DNA of 64,000 nt from Pricia antarctica (GCF_900101815.1 NZ_FNAO01000001.1:496001-560000), one strand, 5' to 3'. Positions 54,132 to 63,657 are shown, counted from the stretch's first letter. The notes: generated from the letters alone by a model not told the origin. Made by a program: numbers and translations.

Positions 54132-55160
54132 CCTTTTAAATTTCAGCACATCGGACCTTCCTTTCTTAAAAATCTTGTTACTGGCCGCCTTGCCCTTCCG
54201 CAGTTTTTTCTGTTCCTCGTAGGGCAAGTTATGGACGTCTTTGCAAGCCTCCGAACAACAACTATCCATTTGTTCACCGCAAGCCTCGCATTGAATGAAC
54301 AAAAGATGACAAGCCTCATTGGCACAGTTGACATGGGTATCGCAGGGTTTTCCGCATTGGTGGCAGTGGGCGATAACATCATCGGTAATCCGTTCGCCGC
54401 GACGGTGGTCGAAAACGAAATTTTTTCCTAGGAACTTATTTTCCAGCTTCCTGTTTTCTACTTGCCGGGCGTAGTCGATGATACCGCCCTCCAACTGATA
54501 CACCTGTTTAAAGCCCTTGTGTTTGTAATAGGCGCTGGCCTTTTCGCAGCGGATACCCCCGGTACAGTACATGACCAGTTTTTTATCCGCTTTATGATCC
54601 GCCAAATCCCTTTCGATACTATCCAAAGAATCCCGAAAAGTATCTACATCTGGGGTGAGGGCATTCTTGAAATGCCCGATTTCGCTCTCGTAGTGGTTGC
54701 GCATATCGACCAAGACCGTATTGGGATCCTCGATAAGGGCATTGAAAACTTCGGCATTCACATGGATGCCTTTGTCCGTGACATCAAAAGTGGCATCGTT
54801 GAGTCCGTCAGCTACGATTTTATGGCGCACTTTCACCTTCAATTTCAAAAAGGAAAGATTGTCTTGCTCGATGGCGATGTTCAGGCGCACATTTTCCAGA
54901 AAAGATATGCTATCCAAATGATTTTTAAAAGCCTCGAAATTTTCAGCAGGTACAGATAGTTGGGCGTTGATGCCCTCATGGGCGACATAGATACGTCCGA
55001 GCACGTCAAGTGCATTCCACTGGATAAAAAGATGGTCACGAAATAATTCGGGATTGCCGATATGTGCGTACTGGTAGAAAGAGATGGTCAGGCGTTCCTG
55101 CCCCGCTTCTTCGATAAGCGTTGCCCTTTCTTTCGCACTTAAGGTATTGTACAGTTGCAT
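54129..55160 (-). CDS. trhO: tRNA uridine(34) hydroxylase TrhO (rhodanese family)
   Basis: A 343-residue member of the YceA/TrhO family that hydroxylates tRNA uridine 34 as the first step to 5-methoxy- or carboxymethoxyuridine. I start at ATG 55160 (MQLYNTLSAKERATL). Family segments are ALDVLGRIYVAHEGINAQLS, VDMRNHYESEIGHFKNA, the rhodanese cysteine in YCTGGIRCEKA, and a C-terminal CHQCGKPC/CEACGEQM zinc-type cluster. An exact TATCTTTG lies at 55200-55207 on the minus strand, 40 bp upstream. Confidence 0.93.
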   Translation of the reverse strand: MQLYNTLSAKERATLIEEAGQERLTISFYQYAHIGNPELFRDHLFIQWNALDVLGRIYVAHEGINAQLSVPAENFEAFKNHLDSISFLENVRLNIAIEQDNLSFLKLKVKVRHKIVADGLNDATFDVTDKGIHVNAEVFNALIEDPNTVLVDMRNHYESEIGHFKNALTPDVDTFRDSLDSIERDLADHKADKKLVMYCTGGIRCEKASAYYKHKGFKQVYQLEGGIIDYARQVENRKLENKFLGKNFVFDHRRGERITDDVIAHCHQCGKPCDTHVNCANEACHLLFIQCEACGEQMDSCCSEACKDVHNLPYEEQKKLRKGKAASNKIFKKGRSDVLKFKR

Positions 55161-55199
55161 GCTATACGAATATTTTAAGTTCAAAAATTAATGAGGATG

Positions 55200-55207
55200 C
55201 AAAGATA
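55200..55207 (-). promoter_or_regulatory. Putative minus-7 element of trhO
   Basis: Reads TATCTTTG on the minus strand, an exact TAnnTTTG match, 40 bp upstream of the chosen start. Confidence 0.4.
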
Positions 55208-55418
55208 GGGATTATTGGGATTAGATCTGGATAGGATATAGATTCGAGGCAGAGAGGATGTGCAGTACGACCGGACTATCCCCACTTTGAACGAAATGCC
55301 GGATAGAATTTCCATCCCAAAGGGGAATAAATGCAAAAGAAATAGTAAATTAGCAACCCTCGAAAAAGTACCCTTATCGCATTTAAAATCCCAATTATTA
55401 ATGTCCAAATCCAAAGAG

Positions 55419-56426
55419 ATGAGTTCCGAAAAAGAAGCAAAATTAAAAGCCCTGAAACTGACCCTTGACAAGCTCGATAAGACCTACGGCAAAGGCGCGG
55501 TGATGAAAATGGGCGATAGTGTAGTAGAAGATGTAGAGGCTATTCCCTCAGGTTCTCTCGGGCTTGATATTGCACTTGGGGTCGGCGGTTATCCCCGTGG
55601 TCGTGTCATTGAGATATACGGTCCGGAATCTTCCGGTAAAACGACCTTGACCTTGCATGCCATGGCCGAGGCCCAAAAAGCGGGTGGTATCGCAGCTTTT
55701 ATCGATGCGGAACATGCTTTTGACCGTTTTTATGCCCAGAACTTGGGTGTTGATATCGACAACCTTATTATTTCACAGCCCGACAACGGGGAGCAAGCCT
55801 TGGAAATCGCCGATAATCTGATCCGTTCCGGGGCTATCGATATCGTGGTCATCGATTCTGTGGCAGCCCTTACCCCGAAAGCCGAAATTGAAGGTGAAAT
55901 GGGCGATTCGAAAATGGGCTTGCATGCGCGTTTGATGTCCCAAGCTTTGCGTAAGCTCACCGGGTCGATCAGTAAAACCAAATGTACCGTCATATTTATC
56001 AACCAATTGCGGGAAAAAATCGGGGTGATGTTCGGTAATCCCGAAACAACAACCGGTGGTAATGCACTGAAATTCTACTGCTCCGTACGTTTGGATATCC
56101 GTCGTTCTACACAAATTAAAGATACCGATGGTAACGTAAAAGGAAATAAGACACGCGTAAAAGTAGTTAAGAACAAAGTGGCACCCCCTTTCAGGACGAC
56201 AGAATTCGATATCATGTACGGCCAGGGCATCTCAAAGGTCGGTGAGATCATCGATCTCGGTGTCGAATACGAAATTGTCAAAAAGAGCGGCTCTTGGTTT
56301 AGCTACGGCGATACCAAACTTGGCCAAGGTAGGGATGCCGTTAAAGCACTTTTGTTGGACAACCCCGAGCTCATGGATGAACTGGACGGGAAGATTCGGG
56401 ATGCCATCGGGGCATTGAAGGACTGA
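55419..56426 (+). CDS. recA: Recombinase RecA
   Basis: A 335-residue RecA. I start at ATG 55419 ([19 protein letters not shown]), matching flavobacterial RecA proteins; ATG 55401 would add six residues and cannot be excluded. Walker A is GPESSGKTT, with [21 protein letters not shown] (loop near L1), [16 protein letters not shown] and a normal C-terminal domain. RecA binds single-stranded DNA, exchanges strands and triggers SOS cleavage. It is a single-gene unit ended by a strong terminator. Confidence 0.98.
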   Translation: MSSEKEAKLKALKLTLDKLDKTYGKGAVMKMGDSVVEDVEAIPSGSLGLDIALGVGGYPRGRVIEIYGPESSGKTTLTLHAMAEAQKAGGIAAFIDAEHAFDRFYAQNLGVDIDNLIISQPDNGEQALEIADNLIRSGAIDIVVIDSVAALTPKAEIEGEMGDSKMGLHARLMSQALRKLTGSISKTKCTVIFINQLREKIGVMFGNPETTTGGNALKFYCSVRLDIRRSTQIKDTDGNVKGNKTRVKVVKNKVAPPFRTTEFDIMYGQGISKVGEIIDLGVEYEIVKKSGSWFSYGDTKLGQGRDAVKALLLDNPELMDELDGKIRDAIGALKD

Positions 56427-56433
56427 TTTCAAT

Positions 56434-56460
56434 AGCAGTTGGCAGTCGCAGTAAGCAGTT
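56434..56460. repeat. GCAGT degenerate tandem repeat after recA
   Basis: Four GCAGT-based units of 6-7 bp directly after the recA stop, of the same kind as the short-word spacers elsewhere in the window. Confidence 0.6.
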
Positions 56461-56612
56461 TAGGTTCATTGCTACTTCGTCTCCGTTCAAAAGTTCAAGA
56501 TTAAAAACGATACCCTTTAGAGAACCTAAACTTGGTTATCGGTCGTTTGCAACAAATAGCCGGAAACGTACGTTTTAAAAAAACTTAGTTTCTATGCCAA
56601 ATTCAAAATAAG

Positions 56613-56646
56613 GCACAACGCTACTGTAAAGCGTTGTGCTTTTTTG
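56613..56646 (+). terminator. Intrinsic terminator of recA
   Basis: GCACAACGCT (56613-56622) pairs perfectly with AGCGTTGTGC (56630-56639), loop 7, then six T residues. Confidence 0.9.
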
Positions 56647-56743
56647 CGTTAAGCGGCCTGCGAAAAGCCTTGAGCGAAAATAGTCCACTTTCCAACGCAA
56701 CCTTTTCTAATTGCTTTCATCTAGTAGAAAAAGAAGTAATAGT

Positions 56744-57175
56744 ATGAAACGATTATATGTATTGTTATGTGCCGGTATAGTGGCCGTAATATCCGTGTCT
56801 TGCAGCCTTGATGACGACCAGACGAATTTTAAGTATGCCACGTTAAAAACGGTGAGCGCTAATTTGCCCGATACCTTTGAGTTAGGTAAGGTCTATAAAA
56901 TTGATGTGAAAATGCTGCGACCAAATGAATGCACGTATTCTGAAACCTTCGATGTGAGTCGCGATTTTACCGATTCTACGAATATAAGGACCGTTGCGGC
57001 CATCGGAATCGTTCTCGATCAGGCGGATTGCGCTGTAGTAAACGATTCAATTCAAGATTCTTTCCAATTCGAGGTCATTTATTCGAACCCGTACGTATTT
57101 AAATTTTACACCGGTGACGATGAAAATGGCGAGGCCGAATTCTTGGAAATCGAAGTACCCGTAAAACACAATTAG
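56744..57175 (+). CDS. Lipoprotein of unknown function next to the sigma/anti-sigma pair
   Basis: A 143-residue lipoprotein; start ATG 56744 (MKRLYVLLCAGIVAVISVSC) gives a good lipoprotein signal. The remainder is predicted to be beta-rich with an acidic DDDQTN start and alternate hydrophobic strands, and it holds two cysteines (ECTYS, ADCAV) that could pair. It precedes the sigma factor by 95 bp on the same strand. A role as a periplasmic or outer-membrane partner of the anti-sigma protein is a guess from position. Confidence 0.75.
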   Translation: MKRLYVLLCAGIVAVISVSCSLDDDQTNFKYATLKTVSANLPDTFELGKVYKIDVKMLRPNECTYSETFDVSRDFTDSTNIRTVAAIGIVLDQADCAVVNDSIQDSFQFEVIYSNPYVFKFYTGDDENGEAEFLEIEVPVKHN

Positions 57176-57227
57176 TAGCCCGCAGAACGGTCATACTTCC
57201 TATACTATTTCAAAAGTAAATTGGTAT

Positions 57228-57235
57228 TATATTTG
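57228..57235 (+). promoter_or_regulatory. Putative minus-7 element of the sigma factor gene
   Basis: TATATTTG, an exact TAnnTTTG match, 35 bp upstream of the TTG start codon. Confidence 0.45.
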
Positions 57236-57270
57236 GAGTGGTATAACCGTATTTAATCTAACCAAGAAGT

Positions 57271-57846
57271 TTGAGTCTCGAAGAACTCATTGATAGTTGC
57301 AAGCAGGGTAACAGGAAGGCGCAAGAACAATTGTACAGGGAATACTCCCCTAGCTTGTTCGGCACCTGCCTCAAGTATTCGCGCAATAAAACGGAAGCCG
57401 AAGACAACCTGCACGACAGTTTCATCACCATTTTTGATAAAATAGGACAATATACCGCCAAGGGTTCTTTTGAAGGATGGGCCAAGCGTATTGCCGTAAA
57501 CACGGTGATGCAGAAATACCGCAAAGAGGAGCATTTAAAGGTGGTCAACGATAATTTAGAGGATGACCGCGAAGTCGAGGTAGATTCGGACTATGCCCAT
57601 ATCGGACTGGATACGCTTCTGGGCTATATTCAAGAATTGCCCAACAAATATCGATTGACCTTTTGTATGTATGTCTTAGATGGATATTCCCATAAGGAAA
57701 TCGGAGCGCTTTTGGGCACCTCGCCAGGCACCTCGAAATCGAACTTGGCGCGGGCCCGATTGATACTAAAGGAAAAGATCGAAACCAAACGTAATATCGC
57801 TATCATCGGTATACTTCTATTTATCATTTTAGAAAGTTGTTTTTAG
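57271..57846 (+). CDS. ECF-type RNA polymerase sigma factor
   Basis: A 191-residue extracytoplasmic-function sigma factor. Region 2 (about 10-80) includes REYSPSLFGTCLKYSRNKTEAED and WAKRIAVNTVMQKYRK; region 4 (about 120-175) includes ELPNKYRLTFCMYVLDGYSHKEIGALLG and SKSNLARARLILKEKI. The start is TTG at 57271, since no ATG fits and the promoter lies just upstream. A hydrophobic C-terminal stretch (NIAIIGILLFIILESCF) is unusual and could be a membrane-touching tail. The next gene encodes its likely anti-sigma factor. Confidence 0.92.
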   Translation: MSLEELIDSCKQGNRKAQEQLYREYSPSLFGTCLKYSRNKTEAEDNLHDSFITIFDKIGQYTAKGSFEGWAKRIAVNTVMQKYRKEEHLKVVNDNLEDDREVEVDSDYAHIGLDTLLGYIQELPNKYRLTFCMYVLDGYSHKEIGALLGTSPGTSKSNLARARLILKEKIETKRNIAIIGILLFIILESCF

Positions 57847-57876
57847 ACAGGCAAATGCAATACCTAAGCCCTAAAA

Positions 57877-59640
57877 ATGGATAAGAAAAAATTAGACGAA
57901 CTCTTTCGGGAGAAGTTCAAGACCTTTCGGGAAGTCCCCGATAAAAAGGTCTGGACGGCTATCGAAAATTCGCTGGACAAAAAGCGAAAAAAGAGGGCAA
58001 TTCCGTTGTGGTGGCAATTGGGCGGGGTAGCTGCGGTCTTGGCAATAGCGCTTTTTACTTTCTATTCGTTAACTGATTCGGAGGATGAAACCCCTGCAAT
58101 TAGCAATACCGAAAAGAAGAATGTCAAAGACATCGAACAGGATGATCTCGATGCCGGTTTGAAGAAGGATGAAAAGGATGCTTTGCAAATTCCGGAAACC
58201 ACAGAAGATGCCGTAGTAAATAGTTCTGGGGATACCGACTTGGAAAACACCGAAAAGTATCCTGCTGCCGAGGTCGATGGGGTTTCGGGCTCACAGAAAT
58301 CCTACAGCGTCTATAAAAGCAAGGAACAAAAGGATGCTTTTCAGATTTCGGAAATCGACAAAGATGCTGTAGCCGATAGCAGGAAAGAAGATGAAGATAC
58401 CGATAAGTATTCTAATCCGAAGACCGGTGCAGATTCTTTTCAGGATACGCTGCCGGATACTGATGTTTCGATTACGGATGCTACATTCCCTAAAGATAAT
58501 AGCACGAAGGATTCCGTCACCAATTCTCCTGAAAAAACCGAGTTAACGACGAAGGAACTGGTTACTACTAGAAAGAATGACGATAGAGATTATGCATCGG
58601 AGGATAAAAAGAATATCGTTAAAATGGATAAACCCCATGTTATAGGCGATGAAAATAGGGATGCTGTCGCCATAGCTGAAGCAAATACATCGAAGAAAAC
58701 GGATACTTCAAAAAAGGAGTCCATGAAAAACCCCCAAGATGGGACAGTGGTGAATCAAGAAAATCCAAAAACAATCTCTGAAAACCAAGAACGGGCCATC
58801 GCCCAAAATGATCAAATCGAAAAAGAAGGTACTAATACTAACGAAAATAAAAAATCCATTTTCAAAGCTCTCGAAGAGCAGGTCGGAGAAGAAAAGATAG
58901 CCCAAGAACCCAGCAGTCGTTGGTCGGTCGGACCAAATGTTGCCCCAGTTTACTTTAACGCTATGGGCGAAGGATCACCCATTGACCCGGGTTTTTCGCC
59001 AAATGCAAAGTCAGGTAGTACCAATTTAAGCTATGGAGTATCAATTGCTTACGACGTAACTAAAAAATTAAGAGTCCGTTCGGGCATACACAAAGCGGAA
59101 TATGGGTATAATACTAATAATGTAGGGTTTTCACCGACATTGGCGGCATCCACAAGCGGCAGGTTGCAAAATATTGACTTCGCCAGTGGTTCGGTAAATT
59201 TTGCTGAAAGCAGTCCCAATTCAAATTTGGATTCCTCCAACGACTTGGCTCCGGAGTTCAGTTCCTTGAATGCCGCCCGTGATGGCACTATAGCCCAAAG
59301 TTTCGGTTATCTCGAAGTGCCTTTGGAACTCGATTACGCCTTAATCGACCGTAGGTTCGGCGTGAATTTGGTGGGCGGTATCAGCTCTTTGTTTTTAATC
59401 GATAATTCCATCATCCTGAATTCCGGTGAACTTACGACCGAAATCGGCGAGGCCCGTAATTTGAACGACCTTAACTTTAGCACCAATATTGGGTTTGGCG
59501 TCAATTACAGGTTTACCCCAAAGGTTCAGCTGAATATCGAGCCCGTTTTTAAATACCAATTGAACACTTTTTCAAATGTTTCGGGTGATTTTCGGCCGTT
59601 TTCGATTGGGGTGTACAGCGGGCTGAATTTTAAGTTTTAA
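57877..59640 (+). CDS. Predicted dual-membrane-spanning anti-sigma factor with outer-membrane barrel
   Basis: A 587-residue protein with three parts. Residues about 1-42 are a charged cytoplasmic head (LDELFREKFKTFREVPDKKV) suited to holding the sigma factor. One inner-membrane helix follows (about 43-64, LWWQLGGVAAVLAIALFTFY). A long acidic, disordered linker (about 65-345) includes a degenerate duplication (KDALQIPETTEDAV near 100-113 and KDAFQISEIDKDAV near 152-165). Residues about 346-587 look like an outer-membrane beta-barrel (SVGPNVAPVYFNAM, LSYGVSIAYDVTKKLRVRSG) and end in NFKF with a terminal phenylalanine. It begins 30 bp after the sigma gene. This is the architecture of Dma anti-sigma factors described in Bacteroides; the linker would cross the periplasm. 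Confidence 0.8.
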   Translation: MDKKKLDELFREKFKTFREVPDKKVWTAIENSLDKKRKKRAIPLWWQLGGVAAVLAIALFTFYSLTDSEDETPAISNTEKKNVKDIEQDDLDAGLKKDEKDALQIPETTEDAVVNSSGDTDLENTEKYPAAEVDGVSGSQKSYSVYKSKEQKDAFQISEIDKDAVADSRKEDEDTDKYSNPKTGADSFQDTLPDTDVSITDATFPKDNSTKDSVTNSPEKTELTTKELVTTRKNDDRDYASEDKKNIVKMDKPHVIGDENRDAVAIAEANTSKKTDTSKKESMKNPQDGTVVNQENPKTISENQERAIAQNDQIEKEGTNTNENKKSIFKALEEQVGEEKIAQEPSSRWSVGPNVAPVYFNAMGEGSPIDPGFSPNAKSGSTNLSYGVSIAYDVTKKLRVRSGIHKAEYGYNTNNVGFSPTLAASTSGRLQNIDFASGSVNFAESSPNSNLDSSNDLAPEFSSLNAARDGTIAQSFGYLEVPLELDYALIDRRFGVNLVGGISSLFLIDNSIILNSGELTTEIGEARNLNDLNFSTNIGFGVNYRFTPKVQLNIEPVFKYQLNTFSNVSGDFRPFSIGVYSGLNFKF

Positions 59641-59711
59641 AATTTTCTTTAGTCCCACAACCTAAGTTTTTTCGCCTATCTACCGGTGGATTTTCAATAA
59701 AATTGGAGAAT

Positions 59712-60452
59712 TTAACGTGTTTCCAGTTCCGTTAGAATTACATGCCTAACCTCCTCCCTAAGACTCCCCTTATCCTCTTCCCCTAAAAGTCCCGTTTCAA
59801 AAAAGCGATGCACTTTTGCTCGAATTATCCCTGGTCCTCCACTAAAAAACGAGAAGGGAAACCGCCTTTTATTATCGAAGAAGGTCATCGGCACTACCGG
59901 AATTGTATGGGCAATGGCCATCTTAAAAGCGCCATCCTTAAATGTGTCCAATACAACAGTTTCGTCATCGGGCACACCTCCTTCGGGAAAAATACAGATA
60001 CTGAGGCCTTGGTTCAAACGTTTTTGCGCCCGGCGATAGACTCCAGTTCTGCTTTTGGTATCCTCGCGGTCTACCAAGATACATACCCGTTTGTAGAAGA
60101 ATCCGAAAAGGGGAATCTTTACCAATTCCTTTTTACCCACAAAAACAAAAGGATTTTTATTAACGTACAGCATCAACATAATATCGAGCATGCTAGTATG
60201 ATTTGCCACCAACATATAACTTTTTTGGCTTTGCATTCGCTGCTCCCATTCGACTTTTGGCGGACATCCCATCCCATATAGAATTGGGGTCGCCCATAAA
60301 TTCCGTGCCATCCAAAAAAATTGCGGATACCATTTTTCGGAAAGCGTGGCCAACACTAAAAAAGGAAAAAAAACTATAATGGGCAGGGTCACCAAAATAT
60401 AGAACCAAATACGGTATAGGGTGTACCCTATTTTTTTAAGAAACACAGGCAT
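59712..60452 (-). CDS. 1-acyl-sn-glycerol-3-phosphate acyltransferase
   Basis: A 246-residue PlsC-family enzyme that adds the second acyl chain to lysophosphatidate. Two N-terminal hydrophobic segments anchor it. The catalytic HxxxxD is in NHTSMLD, and the glycerol-phosphate site is in FPEGGVP. Later VPMTFFDNKRRFPF is also family-like. It is alone, convergent with the anti-sigma gene (71 bp between stops). Confidence 0.94.
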   Translation of the reverse strand: MPVFLKKIGYTLYRIWFYILVTLPIIVFFPFLVLATLSEKWYPQFFWMARNLWATPILYGMGCPPKVEWEQRMQSQKSYMLVANHTSMLDIMLMLYVNKNPFVFVGKKELVKIPLFGFFYKRVCILVDREDTKSRTGVYRRAQKRLNQGLSICIFPEGGVPDDETVVLDTFKDGAFKMAIAHTIPVVPMTFFDNKRRFPFSFFSGGPGIIRAKVHRFFETGLLGEEDKGSLREEVRHVILTELETR

Positions 60453-60727
60453 TGATTACATGTAATGATTTCATTGGGTATTGCCGATTTCTCTATCTTT
60501 GGCCTCCCATGTGATAAAACCGGCTTTATAAGCGGAACGGTTAGAGATCCAGATTCGTGCAAATTAGTGTAATTCGTTTCGACCTTGGACTTGAATCGCG
60601 CTAAATTGTACTAAAATTTGGAAGTAAATTATCTACCGGTAATATTAAGAGGCATTTAGCAGAAATTATTTTTCATTTCCCGAGGGAATTCTCGAGAAAT
60701 GAAACTCATGAAGAATCAACGAAAAAA

Positions 60728-61696
60728 ATGGCAAGAATCTTAACAGGCATACAAAGCACGGGCACCCCGCATTTGGGCAACATTTTAGGGGCAATCATGC
60801 CGGCAATTGAGATGGCTCAAAATCCCGAAAACGAATCCTTTCTTTTTATTGCGGACATGCATTCGTTGACCCAAGTAAAAAATCCCGAACAATTACGACA
60901 GAATACCTATGCTATTGCAGCCACTTGGCTCGCTTTCGGCCTAAATATCGACAAAACTGTTTTCTATCGCCAGAGCGATGTGCCTCAAGTCACCGAACTG
61001 ACCTGGTATTTGAGCTGTTTTTTTCCGTATCAGCGCCTTACCCTTGCCCATTCCTTTAAAGACAAGGCAGACCGATTGGGGGATGTCAATGCGGGACTCT
61101 TCAGCTATCCCATGCTTATGGCAGCCGATATTCTTTTATACGACGCCAATATTGTACCTGTTGGGAAAGATCAATTGCAGCATATCGAGATGACCCGCGA
61201 TGTGGCTTCCCGTTTCCATGCCCAGATGGGAGAGGTTTTCGTAATTCCCGAAGGCAAGGTACAGGAGCAGACCATGTACGTACCCGGTACCGACGGTGAA
61301 AAGATGAGCAAAAGTAGGGGCAACCTCATCAACCTTTTTCAAACGGACAAACAGCTGCGTAAACAAATCATGGGCATTCAAACCGATAGTACGCCCATGG
61401 AAGACCCGAAAGATCCGGCCACCGATACTATTTTTGCACTATATAAACTATTGGGTTCCGTTGAACAGGTCGAAGAAATGAGCGCCAACTACCTCGCCGG
61501 AAATTACGGATATGGACATGCCAAACAGGCGTTGTTCGAACTCGTTCTACAAAAATTTGATGATGCCCGTGAGAAGTATGACTACTATATCAACCATCTA
61601 GATGAAGTGGAACAAGCCCTTGCCGTGGGTGCCGCAAAGGCGAAAAAAGTGGCGGATAAGGTGTTGGAAAGGGTCAGGAACAAGTTGGGCTACTAA
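60728..61696 (+). CDS. trpS: Tryptophanyl-tRNA synthetase
   Basis: A 322-residue class I synthetase that charges tRNA-Trp. The HIGH-like motif is in GTPHLGN, the Rossmann core has FIADMHSLTQ and AADILLYDANIVPVGKDQLQH, and the KMSKS loop is in DGEKMSKSRGN. Length is normal. No leader peptide or T-box was recognised in the 275 bp upstream. Confidence 0.97.
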   Translation: MARILTGIQSTGTPHLGNILGAIMPAIEMAQNPENESFLFIADMHSLTQVKNPEQLRQNTYAIAATWLAFGLNIDKTVFYRQSDVPQVTELTWYLSCFFPYQRLTLAHSFKDKADRLGDVNAGLFSYPMLMAADILLYDANIVPVGKDQLQHIEMTRDVASRFHAQMGEVFVIPEGKVQEQTMYVPGTDGEKMSKSRGNLINLFQTDKQLRKQIMGIQTDSTPMEDPKDPATDTIFALYKLLGSVEQVEEMSANYLAGNYGYGHAKQALFELVLQKFDDAREKYDYYINHLDEVEQALAVGAAKAKKVADKVLERVRNKLGY

Positions 61697-61778
61697 GTAT
61701 GAAAACATACCACCCAGTTTGTTTTTCAACGGATGTTTGACGGAATAAAATCACTACTAAAACAATAAAGGTCGGATT

Positions 61779-61819
61779 TCATCGATAAAGCATCCTTTTT
61801 TCCTCATGTCATCGATAAA
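61779..61819. promoter_or_regulatory. Pair of TCATCGATAAA words between trpS and the permease gene
   Basis: TCATCGATAAA occurs at 61779-61789 and 61809-61819, 30 bp apart (about three turns). The site lies between two converging genes, an unusual place for an operator. It resembles the elements at 9284 and 48097. Confidence 0.35.
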
Positions 61820-61858
61820 CGGAAATGGTACTGACCGATGGGTCGGTATGAGGGGTGT

Positions 61859-62689
61859 CTAGACCAACTTCTTAAACACGTACCGCTTGTTCAAATACAA
61901 CAAAACAACCGGCGGAAAAATCAAGAGGCAACAGCTTAAGGCACCGTAATAATAATTCGCTTCCTTGATAAACAAGAACACTTTGATGGTCAGCGTCTGT
62001 ACTTTGCCAATGCCGATAATCGAGGTCAGGCCGTATTCGAACCAGGATATCAGGAAGGTCTGGAAAAAGCAGATTAAAATTAGTCCTTTCGCCAAAGGAA
62101 ATAGCACTTTTATAAAGGTCTGCCATCGGTTTCCGCCCAAGGTGGCGACCAAGTCTTCGTAGCTTTTTATCTTTTTATTCCAAAAACTGCTGAAAAATAA
62201 GAGGGCATAGGGAAAGGCGATGATGAACTGGGCGACGATGACACCCGTGATATTTCCGAACAGGCCCATTTTAAGGAAGAAAAAACTGAGACAGGCCGCA
62301 AAAACGACGGGAGCCAATATATAGGGGAAATAGGCCAGCAAGGTCAAGGTGTTTTTCTTTGGATGGTAGAATACCGCACGGCTGATCAGAAATCCAGAGG
62401 TCGTGGAAACGATCGCTACGGATAAGGATATTAGTAAGGAGGATACAAAACTTTCGAGAAGCCCTGCCTCCGAACCTAAGATGGTCGCCCAGTTTTTCAG
62501 CCCGAAATAGGAGGGTAGCAGGTCGGGAAACCGCCATTCGGAAGACAAGGATAGCAAGACAAGGTATACGAACGGAAACAGGATCAACAGCACCGCCACG
62601 CTTAGCGCAAATGGTTTCCAACTAAGCATTCGTTTCGACTCCCTTTTTCCTGATTCCACATATTTTGATAACGGTGACTTCACTTCCAA
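61859..62689 (-). CDS. ABC transporter permease (second of a split pair)
   Basis: A 276-residue inner-membrane permease with about six helices and the binding-protein-dependent transport signature in EDLVATLGGNRWQTFIKVLFPLAKG. An ATG at 62629 (MLSWKPF) could be the true start; the longer start adds a polar leader. It follows the first permease by 89 bp. Together with the YnjB-like binding protein gene it forms an importer that lacks an adjacent ATPase gene. Confidence 0.9.
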   Translation of the reverse strand: MEVKSPLSKYVESGKRESKRMLSWKPFALSVAVLLILFPFVYLVLLSLSSEWRFPDLLPSYFGLKNWATILGSEAGLLESFVSSLLISLSVAIVSTTSGFLISRAVFYHPKKNTLTLLAYFPYILAPVVFAACLSFFFLKMGLFGNITGVIVAQFIIAFPYALLFFSSFWNKKIKSYEDLVATLGGNRWQTFIKVLFPLAKGLILICFFQTFLISWFEYGLTSIIGIGKVQTLTIKVFLFIKEANYYYGALSCCLLIFPPVVLLYLNKRYVFKKLV

Positions 62690-62778
62690 CTTTTTAAATA
62701 TCTCGTGCCTTAGAATCTTTGAAGTATCGCCAGAACCTCAAACTCTTGAAAATCAATTCCAATTTATTTTAGCCCTCC

Positions 62779-63657
62779 TTAATGTTCATACATACGACCT
62801 TTTCTGGGAAAGAAAAGCACTATTGCTGCCGCCGAAACTATCAAGGTATACATCACCGCGACCACATAGCCTTCTGATATTTTATCGAGATCGTACTGTT
62901 TTATTTCCCGGATGATCAACACGGATAGCATTTGCGGGGATTCCCGACCTAATATAAGGGGGACTTCATAAGCCCCTAGTAAAAAAATAAAATACAGCAC
63001 AATCAGCACCCGTGTTTTTTTGATCAAAATGGGCAAGGATATGCGCTGGGTGACCTGTTTGGCGTTCGCGCCCAGCGATTGCGCCAAGATGGATAGTTCT
63101 TCGATACGTTCGTTTTTGTAAACGTTCAAAAAGAGCAGTACAAAAAAGGGCATGATCATCGTGATAAAAGAAAGTAGGATACCGAAAGCCAAGGCGTCGT
63201 TAACAAGGTCAGGAAACTGTGAGGCTTCGGTTATCCACCCCAATTGATAGCTTAGGCGCGCAAAAAATCCACCTTTTGAGAAAAGTTGAAAGGTAAAGAA
63301 CCCGGTGACGATACCCGGAACCGCCAAAGGCAGGTAAATGATGAAGGACAGGAATTTTTGCTCCAAACGTTTTCGGAATTTTAGAGTCACCCATAAGGCT
63401 CCCCCTACCGAGACGGCCACAGCGACCAAGGCAATCAAAAAACTGTATAAAAAAGACGTGAAAAATTCACCGGAAGCTAATACCGATGTCCAAAATTCAG
63501 TGGTAAAGCCCTTGTTGGCTACCCCAATGACCCCAAAACTATACAGCAGTGCATAGATAAACGCGGCCACAAATGGCACTACGCCAATGGCAATGAAAAG
63601 GATAATTCCGAAATTTAGCCTTTTATTTTTCAATGACTTGGGTTCTAAAATCCTCAT
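62779..63657 (-). CDS. ABC transporter permease (first of a split pair)
   Basis: A 292-residue permease with six helices; the transport signature is in LSILAQSLGANAKQVTQRISLPILI. Start ATG 63657 overlaps the binding-protein gene by 35 bp, implying translational coupling. In E. coli YnjC the two permease halves form one protein; here they are two genes. Confidence 0.9.
   Translation of the reverse strand: MRILEPKSLKNKRLNFGIILFIAIGVVPFVAAFIYALLYSFGVIGVANKGFTTEFWTSVLASGEFFTSFLYSFLIALVAVAVSVGGALWVTLKFRKRLEQKFLSFIIYLPLAVPGIVTGFFTFQLFSKGGFFARLSYQLGWITEASQFPDLVNDALAFGILLSFITMIMPFFVLLFLNVYKNERIEELSILAQSLGANAKQVTQRISLPILIKKTRVLIVLYFIFLLGAYEVPLILGRESPQMLSVLIIREIKQYDLDKISEGYVVAVMYTLIVSAAAIVLFFPRKGRMYEH

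Larger units (their letters stand above)
56427..56743. other. Spacer after recA: repeat, terminator, no gene
   Basis: About 317 bp with no ORF. At 56434-56460 are four GCAGT words (GCAGTTG, GCAGTC, GCAGTAA, GCAGTT). A recA terminator follows at 56613-56646. The lipoprotein gene promoter should lie after it but no exact match was seen. Confidence 0.6.

Noticed and set aside
60453-60727. Possible T-box or leader peptide before trpS
   Set aside because: No T-box core, specifier hairpin or Trp-rich short ORF could be found in this spacer.
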